A DNA stretch of 64,000 nucleotides from CAVTLG01 sp963802635. GTDB lineage: Bacteria; Chloroflexota; Ktedonobacteria; Ktedonobacterales; Ktedonobacteraceae. Made by a program: the position numbers and the translations under genes. Numbering within the stretch: the stretch's first letter is position 1; the number at the start of each line of letters is the position of its first letter. The stretch spans positions 1,162,610 to 1,226,609 of the forward strand of contig CAWDJJ010000003.1 in assembly GCA_963802635.1 (NCBI GenBank), given 5' to 3'. Of this stretch, positions 27,609 to 36,303 are shown one piece after another. The notes beneath the pieces were generated by a model. That model was not told where the DNA came from. It did no database searches and worked only from the letters and a program-made list of their open reading frames with translations.

Positions 27609-28553
27609 TTATGCCAGCGCACGAAGCCTTGTCTCGTCCCCTATATCTATGGAGGTTAGACGTATGATAGCGCCATTGACCAGACCCCATTTATTGATCA
27701 AAGTCCGATAGGTTCCATCGTCCTCACTGGCGGCAAAAGCCTGTTTGATGGCATTAAACAAAGCAGTATTATCTTTGCGTATGGCGATCCCTTCCCGATT
27801 TGCATCTATCGTTGAACCAGCCCTTTGATACTGTCCAGGATACTGTTTGACAAAATAATCGGCCACCGCTGAATCCTGATAGATAGCAACCACGCGCTTT
27901 GTCGCCAGCAGTTGAAGTACACCAGCGTCCCCTTGCGAAACGACGACAGTGATAACGGCTTTGCCAGCACTTTTGCAGGTATCGCTGGCAGCCTGCAGGT
28001 CACTTTGCTCGAAGGTCGTCGCTTTCACCCCAACCGTTTTCCCACAGAGATCTGTCAGATCGTGAATGTTCTGTGAGTTTCCCTTCACCACTAGCAGGGC
28101 CTCACCTCCTTGCAGATAAGGAACAAAATTGACCTTTTGTTGTAGCTCAGGCGTAATACTTATCGCGGAAATCACGATGTCAAACCGCCGGTTCAGTAAA
28201 CTGTCGACTAGCATTTGAAAATCCTCCGAAATAATGTTTACGCGCAAGCCCATACGCTGGGCAATAGTTGTGATCAAGTCGATATCAAAGCCTGTCGGTT
28301 GCGCTGTTGCAGTATCTATATACTCCTGAGGAAGGTAATTCGTATAGCTACCAACTGTTAATACATGAGGTACTAACAGATTAAGAGACTGGGCAGCTTC
28401 GGTTGCACTATTGCTAGATGATTGCATTTTTTTACTAGTCGTTGCAGTTTCACTTGAAGCATTACTGCATGCGCATGATAGCAATAATACGGTAACGATG
28501 ACACCAGGAATAAGATATCGCCATTGAGCCTTGAGGTGTTGAAACCGCGTCAA
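27609..28553 (-). CDS. Amino-acid ABC transporter substrate-binding lipoprotein
   Basis: A 314-residue extracytoplasmic solute-binding protein, family 3 (polar amino acids). The N-terminal signal ends in a lipobox-like LLLSCACSNAS. Mature features are LTVGSYTNYLPQEYID, PTGFDIDLITTIAQRMGL, LNRRFDIVISAISITPELQQKVNFVPYL and LCGKTVGVKATTFEQ, and NREGIAIRKDNTALFNAIKQAF near the end. No permease or ATPase gene is adjacent, so it is an orphan binding protein or works with a distant transporter. Confidence 0.9.
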   Translation of the reverse strand: MTRFQHLKAQWRYLIPGVIVTVLLLSCACSNASSETATTSKKMQSSSNSATEAAQSLNLLVPHVLTVGSYTNYLPQEYIDTATAQPTGFDIDLITTIAQRMGLRVNIISEDFQMLVDSLLNRRFDIVISAISITPELQQKVNFVPYLQGGEALLVVKGNSQNIHDLTDLCGKTVGVKATTFEQSDLQAASDTCKSAGKAVITVVVSQGDAGVLQLLATKRVVAIYQDSAVADYFVKQYPGQYQRAGSTIDANREGIAIRKDNTALFNAIKQAFAASEDDGTYRTLINKWGLVNGAIIRLTSIDIGDETRLRALA

Positions 28554-28995
28554 TAATGTAAACTCCTCTCATTGGTGCAGTATAACAACTATACAGCACG
28601 AATTATATACGACAATATTGAGGCCTATCTCTCTCCTACACAAATGTCCCCTCAGGTTATTTTTCTCAGGATGTCACGGAGCCTTTCTATTTACGTATTG
28701 TTTGCGTTTTATTTCACACTCGACAAACTTTGCATAACGTGCAGAATGAAAAGTTTTTTCTATTTGTAGGAAAAAGTGATGAAAAACAATACAGAAGTGC
28801 TGCTTCGGAGACATAAATATGCTACACTAGGTAATAGATTTGTTATTCTCGTGCATTCACTTATCTATTTATGAGTTTTTTGACTGTAACTATGCTCACT
28901 CTGAATGCATGGGAATAACTGTTGCATAGCGTATCTCATATTTACTGTCCACGCGTAGTTATGCTACTCACATTAAGGAGCCTGGAGGGTCGACC
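28554..28995. other. Intergenic region, no gene seen
   Basis: A 442-bp divergent gap between the solute-binding protein and the debranching-domain gene. It is AT-rich. I see no repeat family member and no convincing promoter pair, although it must hold promoters for both genes. Confidence 0.5.
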
Positions 28996-30000
28996 ATGAC
29001 CATCAGCTTTGATCGCGGTATCTGTTGCGATCTCCATGAGACTAGCTCACGTGAATGGCTCGTGACAAACGGGCTGGGGGGATATGCAGCAGGGACAATT
29101 GCAGGCGTGCTTACTCGTCTACAGCACGGTTTGCTTGTGGCAATGTCGCCGGATGCAGAAACACCACAGCTCTTACTGGCAAAAATTGACGAAGAGGTCT
29201 TTTTTGATGAACGCACCTATTACCTTGGCACGAATGAGTACCCGGATGGTGTGTTCAGCCCTGCGGGCTTTGTTCATCTTGAGTCGTTTCGCCTTGAAGA
29301 GGGTCTTCCTATCTTTACATACCATCTGGGTGGCGCAGATGGTATTATTCTTGAAAAACGTATCTGGATGGCTCAGGGATACAATACAACGTATATCCAA
29401 TATCGTATTTTGCGTACAAATACAACGGATGAATCTGGTCATCGTATAAGTGGTATTACCGGGGCTATTAGTGCTAATGTCAAGAAACAGTCATTCACTG
29501 ATAATCGCTTATTATCGCCAATGCCACGTTGCTTGACAATCACTCTTTTACCTTTTGTTGCCTATCGTCCTTTTAATCAACCTCAATATGGGAATAATGA
29601 TCAGTATTTCCAGATTCAGGTTCACCAGGCAGCAGAGCCGAATATCACAGCCAGATGCCCATCTGCATGGCATTTACCAGCAGGCGCAGTCGGCTGCACA
29701 ATCCAGACCCATGACCATGCGCTTCCTTACCACGTTCTAGCACTCAGCCATCGCAAACATCGTGCAACGTTTATTCCTACGGGGGTCTGGTACTGGCACT
29801 TCGTGCATAAGCAAGATACAGTGGAAGGTCGTCCAGCCACTAGTGATCTCTATCTACCAGGCGTTATTCGCGCCACGCTACCCGTGGATGAAGATAGCAC
29901 ACTCACCGTTGCAGTAAGCACAGAGTCATTAACATCGCAGTTCCGTCAGATAGAGCCGATCAGCTTCCCAGCAGAAGCGGCACTTCAGTCATATGTATGA
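28996..30000 (+). CDS. Glycogen debranching enzyme N-terminal domain protein (C-terminal catalytic part absent)
   Basis: A 334-residue protein matching the N-terminal beta domain of archaeal/bacterial glycogen debranching enzymes (GDE_N). It opens with CCDLHETSSREWLVTNGLGGYAAGTIAG and has RLQHGLLVAM, VFFDERTYYLGTNEYPDG and LEKRIWMAQGYNTTYIQYRI. Complete enzymes are about twice this length and carry a C-terminal alpha/alpha barrel with the catalytic acids. Here the frame stops cleanly at 30000, 55 bp before the DnaA-box region. It is either a genuine stand-alone domain or a gene truncated at the origin-like region. The ATG follows GGAGGG by 5 nt. Confidence 0.8.
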   Translation: MTISFDRGICCDLHETSSREWLVTNGLGGYAAGTIAGVLTRLQHGLLVAMSPDAETPQLLLAKIDEEVFFDERTYYLGTNEYPDGVFSPAGFVHLESFRLEEGLPIFTYHLGGADGIILEKRIWMAQGYNTTYIQYRILRTNTTDESGHRISGITGAISANVKKQSFTDNRLLSPMPRCLTITLLPFVAYRPFNQPQYGNNDQYFQIQVHQAAEPNITARCPSAWHLPAGAVGCTIQTHDHALPYHVLALSHRKHRATFIPTGVWYWHFVHKQDTVEGRPATSDLYLPGVIRATLPVDEDSTLTVAVSTESLTSQFRQIEPISFPAEAALQSYV

Positions 30001-30253
30001 CATTTCTGGGCTTTAGCCCGCCGATGGGTGGAAGAATCCGAGTTCTGCACATTTCCCCCAAGTTATCCACAATGGCTGTGGATAACTTGGGGGCATTATC
30101 GTCCATCAAGCCCTATTTACCTCTATATAGTTCTAACACCCGTTTCATTGAATCATTATTCATATTTCAGGCATTGCTGCGCTAATTTTCTTTCTATATA
30201 TTCATGTGAATAACTTTTTCACACGTTTTCACAGCTTTTTGCTATCAGGGGAA

Positions 30254-30917
30254 GTTATCCACAATTTCGGTGGATAACTTATCCACATTATCCACATTTC
30301 CTATCGCTGGCTATATCGCTGGCTATATTTCTGTTTACATAACGTCGAGTTATCCACAATTTCGGTGGATAACTTATCCACATTATCCACATTTCCTATC
30401 GCTGGCTATATCGCTGGCTATATTTCTGTTTACATAACGTCGAGTTATCCACAATTTCGGTGGATAACTTATCCACATTATCCACATTTTTATTGTCAAC
30501 ATCAAAATGTTCTATGCAGTTATATCGCTGCGTATAACTGCATAGAACATGGCGAATTAATATTTCACATAACGCTGGGTTATCCACAATTTCGGTGGAT
30601 AACTTATCCACATTATCCACCAGTTATATTGCCGCAATATAACTTACGGTGAGCGCGCTCATATCATTACTACATAATGTTGGGTTATCCACAATTTCGG
30701 TGGATAACTTATCCACATTATCCACATTTCCTATCGCTGGCTATATCGCTGGCTATATCAACATGACATAGCTTAGAATTGTCCACACTGATGGTGGATA
30801 ACTTATCCACATTATCCACATTTCGCATTTTGGCTATATTGCTGGCTATATTTCTATTTACATAATGTTGGGTTATCCACAATTTCGGTGGATAACTTAT
30901 CCACATTATCCACATTT
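30254..30917. repeat. Seven-unit array of 46-bp DnaA-box palindromes
   Basis: Units start at 30254, 30349, 30444, 30579, 30684, 30778 and 30872, so the period is mostly 94-95 bp. Each has four boxes in fixed order: forward TTATCCACA, reverse GGTGGATAA, then two abutting forward TTATCCACA. The stem is GTTATCCAC/GTGGATAAC around AATTTCG (approximately). Spacers carry direct repeats of ATCGCTGGCTAT and a shared TTTACATAACG-type segment. The unit at 30778 is degenerate (TTGTCCACA), and the one at 30579 ends TTATCCACC. Confidence 0.9.
30507..30550. repeat. 18-bp perfect palindrome inside the origin-like array
   Basis: ATGTTCTATGCAGTTATA (30507-30524) is exactly inverted at 30533-30550 around an 8-nt loop TCGCTGCG. 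It replaces the normal spacer between units three and four. A second palindrome, GTTATATTGC-C-GCAATATAAC, lies at 30623-30643 after unit four. Confidence 0.85.
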
Positions 30918-31419
30918 CCTATCGCTGGCTATATCGCTGGCTATATCAACATGGAAATTTTTTCCAGAAAGTGGAAAAAATTAACGGGCAAACAGGCAGT
31001 CATACTACGTCTACTTCACAATAATTGGATACATTCTTCCTTAAAATCGTAGAAAATCTTACGGAATCCTGTAAAAATAGTCAGAAAACTGCGAAAAAGA
31101 CCCCGGTATTATGTAAATGTGGATAACTTATCCACATTTACATAACGGCATCGATGATCGTGCATGTTGGTGGATAACCTGTGGATAACTCCGCATTTTT
31201 TGTGGATAAATATTCACTTATTATGTAAATGGGGATAACTTATCCCCAACTTATCCCCAACTTATCCACCTTTTTTTTACTTGTCTGGACGCCTGACAGA
31301 ACCAGCTTTTTGATAGGCCATGCAATGTCTCTATAGGCGGTTCGAGGGACTATCTCTCTCTCTAGCAAAAACAGCCTTTTTGAAAAGTTATCCACTTATC
31401 CACAGTCCCTACTACTACT

Positions 31420-31460
31420 AGTTTTATATTTTTATAAAAATATATATATAGAAAATAGTA
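31420..31460. other. AT-rich candidate DNA-unwinding element
   Basis: An almost pure A/T stretch (TTTTATATTTTTATAAAAA followed by TATA repeats), flanked by DnaA boxes at 31388-31404 and 31478-31486. This is the usual position of an unwinding element at an origin. Inferred from composition only. Confidence 0.45.
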
Positions 31461-31773
31461 GTTAGTCGCTAGAAATTTGTGGATAACTTCTTGGGTGACA
31501 ACAAGAGGCTTTTTCTGTATGGGATTACGTCAACTATAAAATTTGGCTTATTGGAGTTATCAGGCACAGAAGGTCTCTATTTGCTATGAGACCCAGATAT
31601 CCTACCGTTACCCGTATTCTTCTGCCACAAGTAGTACAATAGGTATATCACTCTCGATAAGTTTCTCGCTTCGAGCTTGCTGACGCGACTTTCGATAAGG
31701 TGGCTCGTTATATGCTGTTAGACGGACCAAACCTCTTGCTTGATGGCAGAGTTGCTGCGTTGAAGGACACTAT

Positions 31774-33852
31774 ATGGCATCTAGTATTGAAACAATTAAG
31801 ACCAAAGTTGATGTTGCGGATGAGATCGGTCTGGTGGTTGCCTTGCAGAAAGCGGGAAAGTCTCTTAAAGGTCTGTGCCCGTTTCACAATGAGCGTACGC
31901 CTTCGTTCTATGTGCATCCACTGAATCAGACGTGGTACTGCTTTGGTTGCCATGAAGGTGGTGATATTTTCACCTTTGTGCAAAAACAGCGCAACTGCGA
32001 CTTCCACGAGGCCTTACTTTACCTGGCTGAGAAGGCCGGTGTTTCTGCCGAGGAGTATGGTGGCCCTCGCACGGAAGAGGAGCGCGAAACAAGCGCTGTG
32101 CGCGAGCGTTTGCGCAAGCTCAACGCTGATGCTTTACTCTGGTTTCACCAGTTGCTGCTGCATGCAAGGGAGGCTGAGCAGGCGCGTGCGTATGTACAGA
32201 GTCGCGGTATTTCGTCTGATACGGTGATTTCATTCGCTCTTGGCTATGCCAGTGATCGACGGGATGGTTTGACGCGTTATCTGCTTTCTCAGGGTTACAC
32301 GGAACAGGAACTGATCTCTGGTGGTCTGGCGCGTGAACGAGAAAGCAATCAGGAGGGAGTAGGTGGTGGGGTATATGATTACTTTAGAAACAGGCTTATC
32401 TTTCCTATTCGAGATATTCGTGGACGAGTGATAGGCTTTGGTGGACGCGCATTGGGCGATGGCAAGCCTAAGTATTTGAACTCGCCACAGACAGTGCTTT
32501 TCGAAAAAAATACTGTACTGTATGCCATCGATATGGCGAAAGACGCTATTAAGCAGGTTGGTCAGGTGGTTATAGTGGAAGGGTATGTAGATGCTGTGAT
32601 TGCACACCAATATGGGACAAAGCAAACTGTGGCTTGTATTGGCAGTGCCATTACTGAAAAGCACATTCAACAACTAAAAAAGCTGACTAAACAGGTAACA
32701 CTCGCCCTGGACCCCGATGCCGCTGGTAGTGCCGCTACTGAGCATGGTATTCAGGAGGCGCTCAGAACCTTTGACCGCACACTGGTGCCTGTGCCATTAG
32801 CGGCGACAGCAGGTCCTGGGAGGAAACAGCAAGGGCAATATAGACGCGAGAAGCAATCTCAACCACGTGGCATTATTCGCCTTGAGGAGCAAACTGATGC
32901 GGAGATCAATGTGCTGCAATTGCCTGCGGGAGAAGATCCAGATGAAGTGATCCGACGTGATTTCTCAAGCTGGTTCTATGCAGTCTCTCATCCGATGCCT
33001 CTCATCGATTATTACTTTGTGGTCAAGACGGCTGATCTCAATCTACGCGAGCCAGGGGGCAAAACTGAAGCCGCTAAGCGTTTATTGCCTGTGATAGGCA
33101 TGATCAGTGAACGCATTAAACGTGATAGCTATGTACAGAAGCTGGCTCGTATGATCAAAGTTGACGAGCGTGACCTTTACACAGAGCTGCAGCGTGTATT
33201 GCGAGAACAAAAGGCTACGAGTGTTAATGCAGAGTTCTCTGGTCGTGCTATGGGAGAGCAAAAAGTAGCACTGCACCAGGATGGAACATCTCCTGAGGTC
33301 AGCGAGTTCGCGGATGAGGTAGGTGAGATTGCGCATACACAGAAAGTTGATCAGAACTCTCAGGGAATCAGGCTTGACAGAAGCCAGACTGATACGCTAA
33401 AATGGGAGGACTACCTAATTGGGCTACTTTTGCGAAATCCGGCCTTATGTCTCCATGTTTGTGGTATAATAAACGATGGTGACTTCGCTGGGACAGACAC
33501 GCGGGAGTTGTACAATATACTCAACTCTGTGTATCAACGTGATCCTTCCCCTTCACTCCAACCCTTTGAACAGTTTGTGCCTGCTGTGCTGTTACCTGCA
33601 GTCGCCAGGGCGCTAAAAAGCGTTGAGTCGGGAGCTTTGCTAGATGGTGAGAAGCTAGTTAAGGATGCCAAACAGTGCGCTACCCGGATCAAACGTACAC
33701 GACTGTTACAATTAAATAAAGACCTAAAATTTCCCTTACAGGATGCTGACGAGACTGGCGATATGCTAGCCAGACAGCAATTGTTGCAGCAAGAGCAGGA
33801 GATCCGGCTCCAACTGCGCACTATTAACACTGCGACGCGGATACAAGGCTAG
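31774..33852 (+). CDS. dnaG: DNA primase DnaG
   Basis: A 692-residue bacterial primase that makes RNA primers at the fork. The CHC2 zinc finger is CPFHNERTPSF with CFGCHEGGD (residues about 35-65). The catalytic core includes YFRNRLIFPIRDIRGRVIGFGGRALGDGKPKYLNSP, and TOPRIM is VVIVEGYVDAVIAH with LALDPDAAG. The C-terminal region after about residue 520 matches the helicase-binding part. A linker at about 345-375 (GPGRKQQGQYRREKQSQ) is longer and more basic than usual. The ATG follows GAAGGA. It lies directly beside the origin-like region and 161 bp before rpoD, the classic dnaG-rpoD pair. Confidence 0.96.
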   Translation: MASSIETIKTKVDVADEIGLVVALQKAGKSLKGLCPFHNERTPSFYVHPLNQTWYCFGCHEGGDIFTFVQKQRNCDFHEALLYLAEKAGVSAEEYGGPRTEEERETSAVRERLRKLNADALLWFHQLLLHAREAEQARAYVQSRGISSDTVISFALGYASDRRDGLTRYLLSQGYTEQELISGGLARERESNQEGVGGGVYDYFRNRLIFPIRDIRGRVIGFGGRALGDGKPKYLNSPQTVLFEKNTVLYAIDMAKDAIKQVGQVVIVEGYVDAVIAHQYGTKQTVACIGSAITEKHIQQLKKLTKQVTLALDPDAAGSAATEHGIQEALRTFDRTLVPVPLAATAGPGRKQQGQYRREKQSQPRGIIRLEEQTDAEINVLQLPAGEDPDEVIRRDFSSWFYAVSHPMPLIDYYFVVKTADLNLREPGGKTEAAKRLLPVIGMISERIKRDSYVQKLARMIKVDERDLYTELQRVLREQKATSVNAEFSGRAMGEQKVALHQDGTSPEVSEFADEVGEIAHTQKVDQNSQGIRLDRSQTDTLKWEDYLIGLLLRNPALCLHVCGIINDGDFAGTDTRELYNILNSVYQRDPSPSLQPFEQFVPAVLLPAVARALKSVESGALLDGEKLVKDAKQCATRIKRTRLLQLNKDLKFPLQDADETGDMLARQQLLQQEQEIRLQLRTINTATRIQG

Positions 33853-34013
33853 ATGAGGAGTCGTAACCGGGTCGCATCCGTGAAGCTAATTTCGTGCTGA
33901 ACGGAGCAACCAATAATTTCGCAATCATTTTTACCAAAACGGATCAGGAACAGGGTTTTTCCTCATTTTTCGTTTTATAATCATGAGCCTGTTTTCTGAA
34001 GGGGGATGCCAGT

Positions 34014-35291
34014 ATGGTGAATCAGGACCAAGAAGTAATTGAGCGAGAACAAAGCACACATGTAAATGTTAGTACTGGGCCATTAAGTGACGCTTTTATA
34101 CTTGAACCATTCGATGAGTCCATGTTAAATACCACTGATGATGTTTTTCATATTGACGCTGTCGGTCATGATGTTCAGGCTACTGGTGGAAGTCGGCTGA
34201 CTCCTGCCGATGGCTCTGGCGATTTTGACCTGTTTAAGTTGCAGGACGAAGAGCCTATGGATGCCCTTGATCCAACCAAGGAGCCGCCAGCTGATTGGGA
34301 GCCCGGCCCTGATGACGTTGTTGAAGCAGATGCTGAGATCCTTCCTAAGTGGGATGATCTGCAAGATGGCCTTGGTATTGTCGTTGCTGATCTGGAGAGT
34401 AGCCTGGACGATCCTGTGCGCATGTATCTACGTGAGATTGGGCGTGTTCCTTTGCTAACGGCAGAGGAAGAGGTTCGCCTGGCGCAGATTATGGAGCGTG
34501 GGAAAGCTGAGCGTCTTCGGGCAGAGCGTTTGAAGGTGGCTCCTACCCGCCGCTATATCCTGGATGGCGAGGAGGCCCAGCGCCGCCTTACAGAGGCAAA
34601 TCTGCGCCTTGTTGTCAGCGTTGCTAAGAAGTATATTGGACGCGGCATGAACCTGCTGGACCTGATCCAGGAGGGAAATATCGGCTTGATTCGTGCTGTC
34701 GAGAAGTTTGACTATACTAAAGGCTATAAGTTTAGTACGTATGCCACCTGGTGGATTCGCCAGGCCATCACACGCGCAATAGCCGACCAGGCACGCACTA
34801 TTCGTATTCCGGTGCATATGGTTGAGACCATTAATCGTTTGATTCGTATCAGCCGCCGCTTGCTACAGGATCTGGGGCGCGAACCTACCTCTGAAGAGAT
34901 CGCTGAGCAGATGGAGATTAGCGCTGAAAAGGTGCGTGAGATCATTAAGGTCAGCCAGGAGCCGGTAAGCCTGGAGACCCCAATAGGCGAAGAGGATGAT
35001 AGCCATCTGGGTGACTTCCTGGAAGATCAGACGGCTTTAGCTCCCGCGGAGGCCGCCAGCCATCAATTGCTCAAAGAGCAGGTCGAGGATGTACTGGATA
35101 GCTTGACAGAGCGCGAGCGTAAAGTGTTACAACTGCGCTTTGGCCTGGATGATGGCCGTAGCCGCACACTTGAAGAAGTGGGCAAAGAATTCCATGTGAC
35201 ACGGGAGCGTATTCGTCAAATTGAAGCCAAGGCATTGCGTAAGTTACGTCATCCTAGCCGCAGTCGCAAGCTGAAAGACTATCTGGACTGA
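34014..35291 (+). CDS. rpoD: Primary RNA polymerase sigma factor (RpoD/SigA)
   Basis: A housekeeping sigma-70 of 425 residues. An acidic N-terminal region (1-120) precedes region 1.2 (DDPVRMYLREIGRVPLLTAEEE). Region 2 contains NLRLVVSVAKKYIGRGMNLLDLIQEG and YATWWIRQAITRAIADQ, region 3 IRIPVHMVETINRL, and region 4 LTERERKVLQLRFGLDDG with the helix-turn-helix VTRERIRQIEAKALRKLRHP. The length fits the short primary sigmas of Gram-positives and Chloroflexota. An out-of-frame ATG at 34006 starts a five-codon frame that stops at 34018-34020. The gene is followed by a strong terminator. Confidence 0.97.
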   Translation: MVNQDQEVIEREQSTHVNVSTGPLSDAFILEPFDESMLNTTDDVFHIDAVGHDVQATGGSRLTPADGSGDFDLFKLQDEEPMDALDPTKEPPADWEPGPDDVVEADAEILPKWDDLQDGLGIVVADLESSLDDPVRMYLREIGRVPLLTAEEEVRLAQIMERGKAERLRAERLKVAPTRRYILDGEEAQRRLTEANLRLVVSVAKKYIGRGMNLLDLIQEGNIGLIRAVEKFDYTKGYKFSTYATWWIRQAITRAIADQARTIRIPVHMVETINRLIRISRRLLQDLGREPTSEEIAEQMEISAEKVREIIKVSQEPVSLETPIGEEDDSHLGDFLEDQTALAPAEAASHQLLKEQVEDVLDSLTERERKVLQLRFGLDDGRSRTLEEVGKEFHVTRERIRQIEAKALRKLRHPSRSRKLKDYLD

Positions 35292-35369
35292 TAAAACAGA
35301 GATCGTAGAATATGTTCATTAGCGAGCTGGGATGGTGGGAGACGTAGCGGACGTGATAAGAATGCAGAT

Positions 35370-35419
35370 GCGCCCGGATACTATACGCAAGAATCAATCT
35401 CGTATGCCGGGCGCTTTTT
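35370..35419 (+). terminator. Intrinsic terminator after rpoD
   Basis: GCGCCCGGATAC is partly inverted as GTATGCCGGGCGC (35402-35414), followed directly by TTTTTG. The long loop and T-run suit forward termination 80 bp after rpoD. The convergent tpiA ends at 35474. Confidence 0.75.
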
Positions 35420-35473
35420 GTACTCCTGTTTTTGTGTATTATATGTTGCATTCGTACTGTTACATACAAACTG

Positions 35474-36262
35474 CTACATTGTTTCTGCGCTCTTGCGAAC
35501 GAGTTGTACAAAGTCGGGTTTGATACTGGCACCACCAACGAGAGCGCCGTCGATATCGGGATGCGCAATAAAGTTACTAATATTCTCTCCAGTGACGCTG
35601 CCTCCGTAGAGAATACGTACGTTTGCTGCTGCTTCTGTGCCATACATATCGTGATAGAGCTGCCGTATCAGACTGATAACCTTGCCAGCGTCTTCAGGTG
35701 TAGCGGCCTTACCTGTACCGATGGCCCAGATTGGCTCGTAGGCGATGACAAGTTGGCGCGCCTGCTCTGCATGAAAATTTGCCAGGCTATGCTGCACTTG
35801 CGTGCGAATAATCGACTCAGTGTGCCCCGCTTCATACTGTGCGCTGTTTTCACCGATGCACACAATGGGACGCAATTGATGTTCGAATGCAGCCAGGGTT
35901 TTCTTATTGACCAGTGTGTCGGTTTCGCCAAAGTAGGTCCGGCGCTCAGAGTGACCAAGGATAACCGTTGTGCAGAGTTCTTTCACCATACTCGGGGCAA
36001 TTTCGCCAGTGAATGCACCCTTTTCCTCAAAGTACATGTTCTGTGCCCCTAGTTCAATGCGTGCGGTAGGAGTCGCATCCATGATTTCGCGCACTGCGCT
36101 GAGTGAGATAGCTGGTGGGCAGAGAATGCTCAAGATATGCGGATGGTTGCGTATCACCTGACCAAGCGCTGGCATAATCTCCATCGCAAAGCTCGATGCC
36201 TGTTTTGGTCCATAGTTCATTTTCCAGTTGCCTGCAATTATTGCGGTACGAGAGATTGCCAT
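35474..36262 (-). CDS. tpiA: Triosephosphate isomerase
   Basis: A 262-residue TIM-barrel enzyme interconverting dihydroxyacetone phosphate and glyceraldehyde 3-phosphate in glycolysis. It shows IIAGNWKMNYG with the active Lys, TVILGHSERRTYFGE with the electrophilic His, VIAYEPIWAIGTGKAA with the catalytic Glu, and VRILYGGSVTGENI in the phosphate loop. The ATG follows AAGGAG. It is the last of a leftward gap-pgk-tpiA glycolytic cluster, 41 bp after pgk, and is probably co-transcribed with it. Confidence 0.97.
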   Translation of the reverse strand: MAISRTAIIAGNWKMNYGPKQASSFAMEIMPALGQVIRNHPHILSILCPPAISLSAVREIMDATPTARIELGAQNMYFEEKGAFTGEIAPSMVKELCTTVILGHSERRTYFGETDTLVNKKTLAAFEHQLRPIVCIGENSAQYEAGHTESIIRTQVQHSLANFHAEQARQLVIAYEPIWAIGTGKAATPEDAGKVISLIRQLYHDMYGTEAAANVRILYGGSVTGENISNFIAHPDIDGALVGGASIKPDFVQLVRKSAETM

Positions 36263-36303
36263 ACGTGCTCCTTGTTGTTTACGTTGTATATTGCCTATGG
36301 GTA

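Larger units (their letters stand above)
30055..31486. other. oriC: Candidate replication origin: dense DnaA-box region
   Basis: About 1.4 kb without genes. By direct reading it holds about 27 exact 9-mers TTATCCACA (both strands) and about 12 with one mismatch. The first pair forms a hairpin: CCCCCAAGTTATCCACA (30055-30071), 5-nt loop, exact inverse at 30077-30093. Seven 46-bp units follow (30254-30917). Looser boxes follow at 31118, 31128, 31169, 31180, 31201, 31262, 31388, 31396 and 31478. An AT-rich stretch at about 31420-31460 could be the unwinding element. dnaG starts 288 bp later. dnaA and dnaN are not in the window, so a DnaA-titrating locus is the alternative. parS-like sites 6-12 kb away favour an origin. 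Confidence 0.75.

Noticed and set aside
29044..29059. Additional parS-like site around CTCACGTGAAT
   Set aside because: Only the central CACGTGAA matches; the outer arms are wrong, and it lies inside a coding region.
30365..30652. 95-codon frames through the DnaA-box array on both strands
   Set aside because: They are translations of the repeat (LSTLSTFPIAGY-type) with no start signals.
30254..30917. CRISPR array (regular repeats with spacers at about 95 bp)
   Set aside because: The repeats are DnaA boxes with inverted symmetry, the spacers are themselves repetitive, and no cas genes are present.
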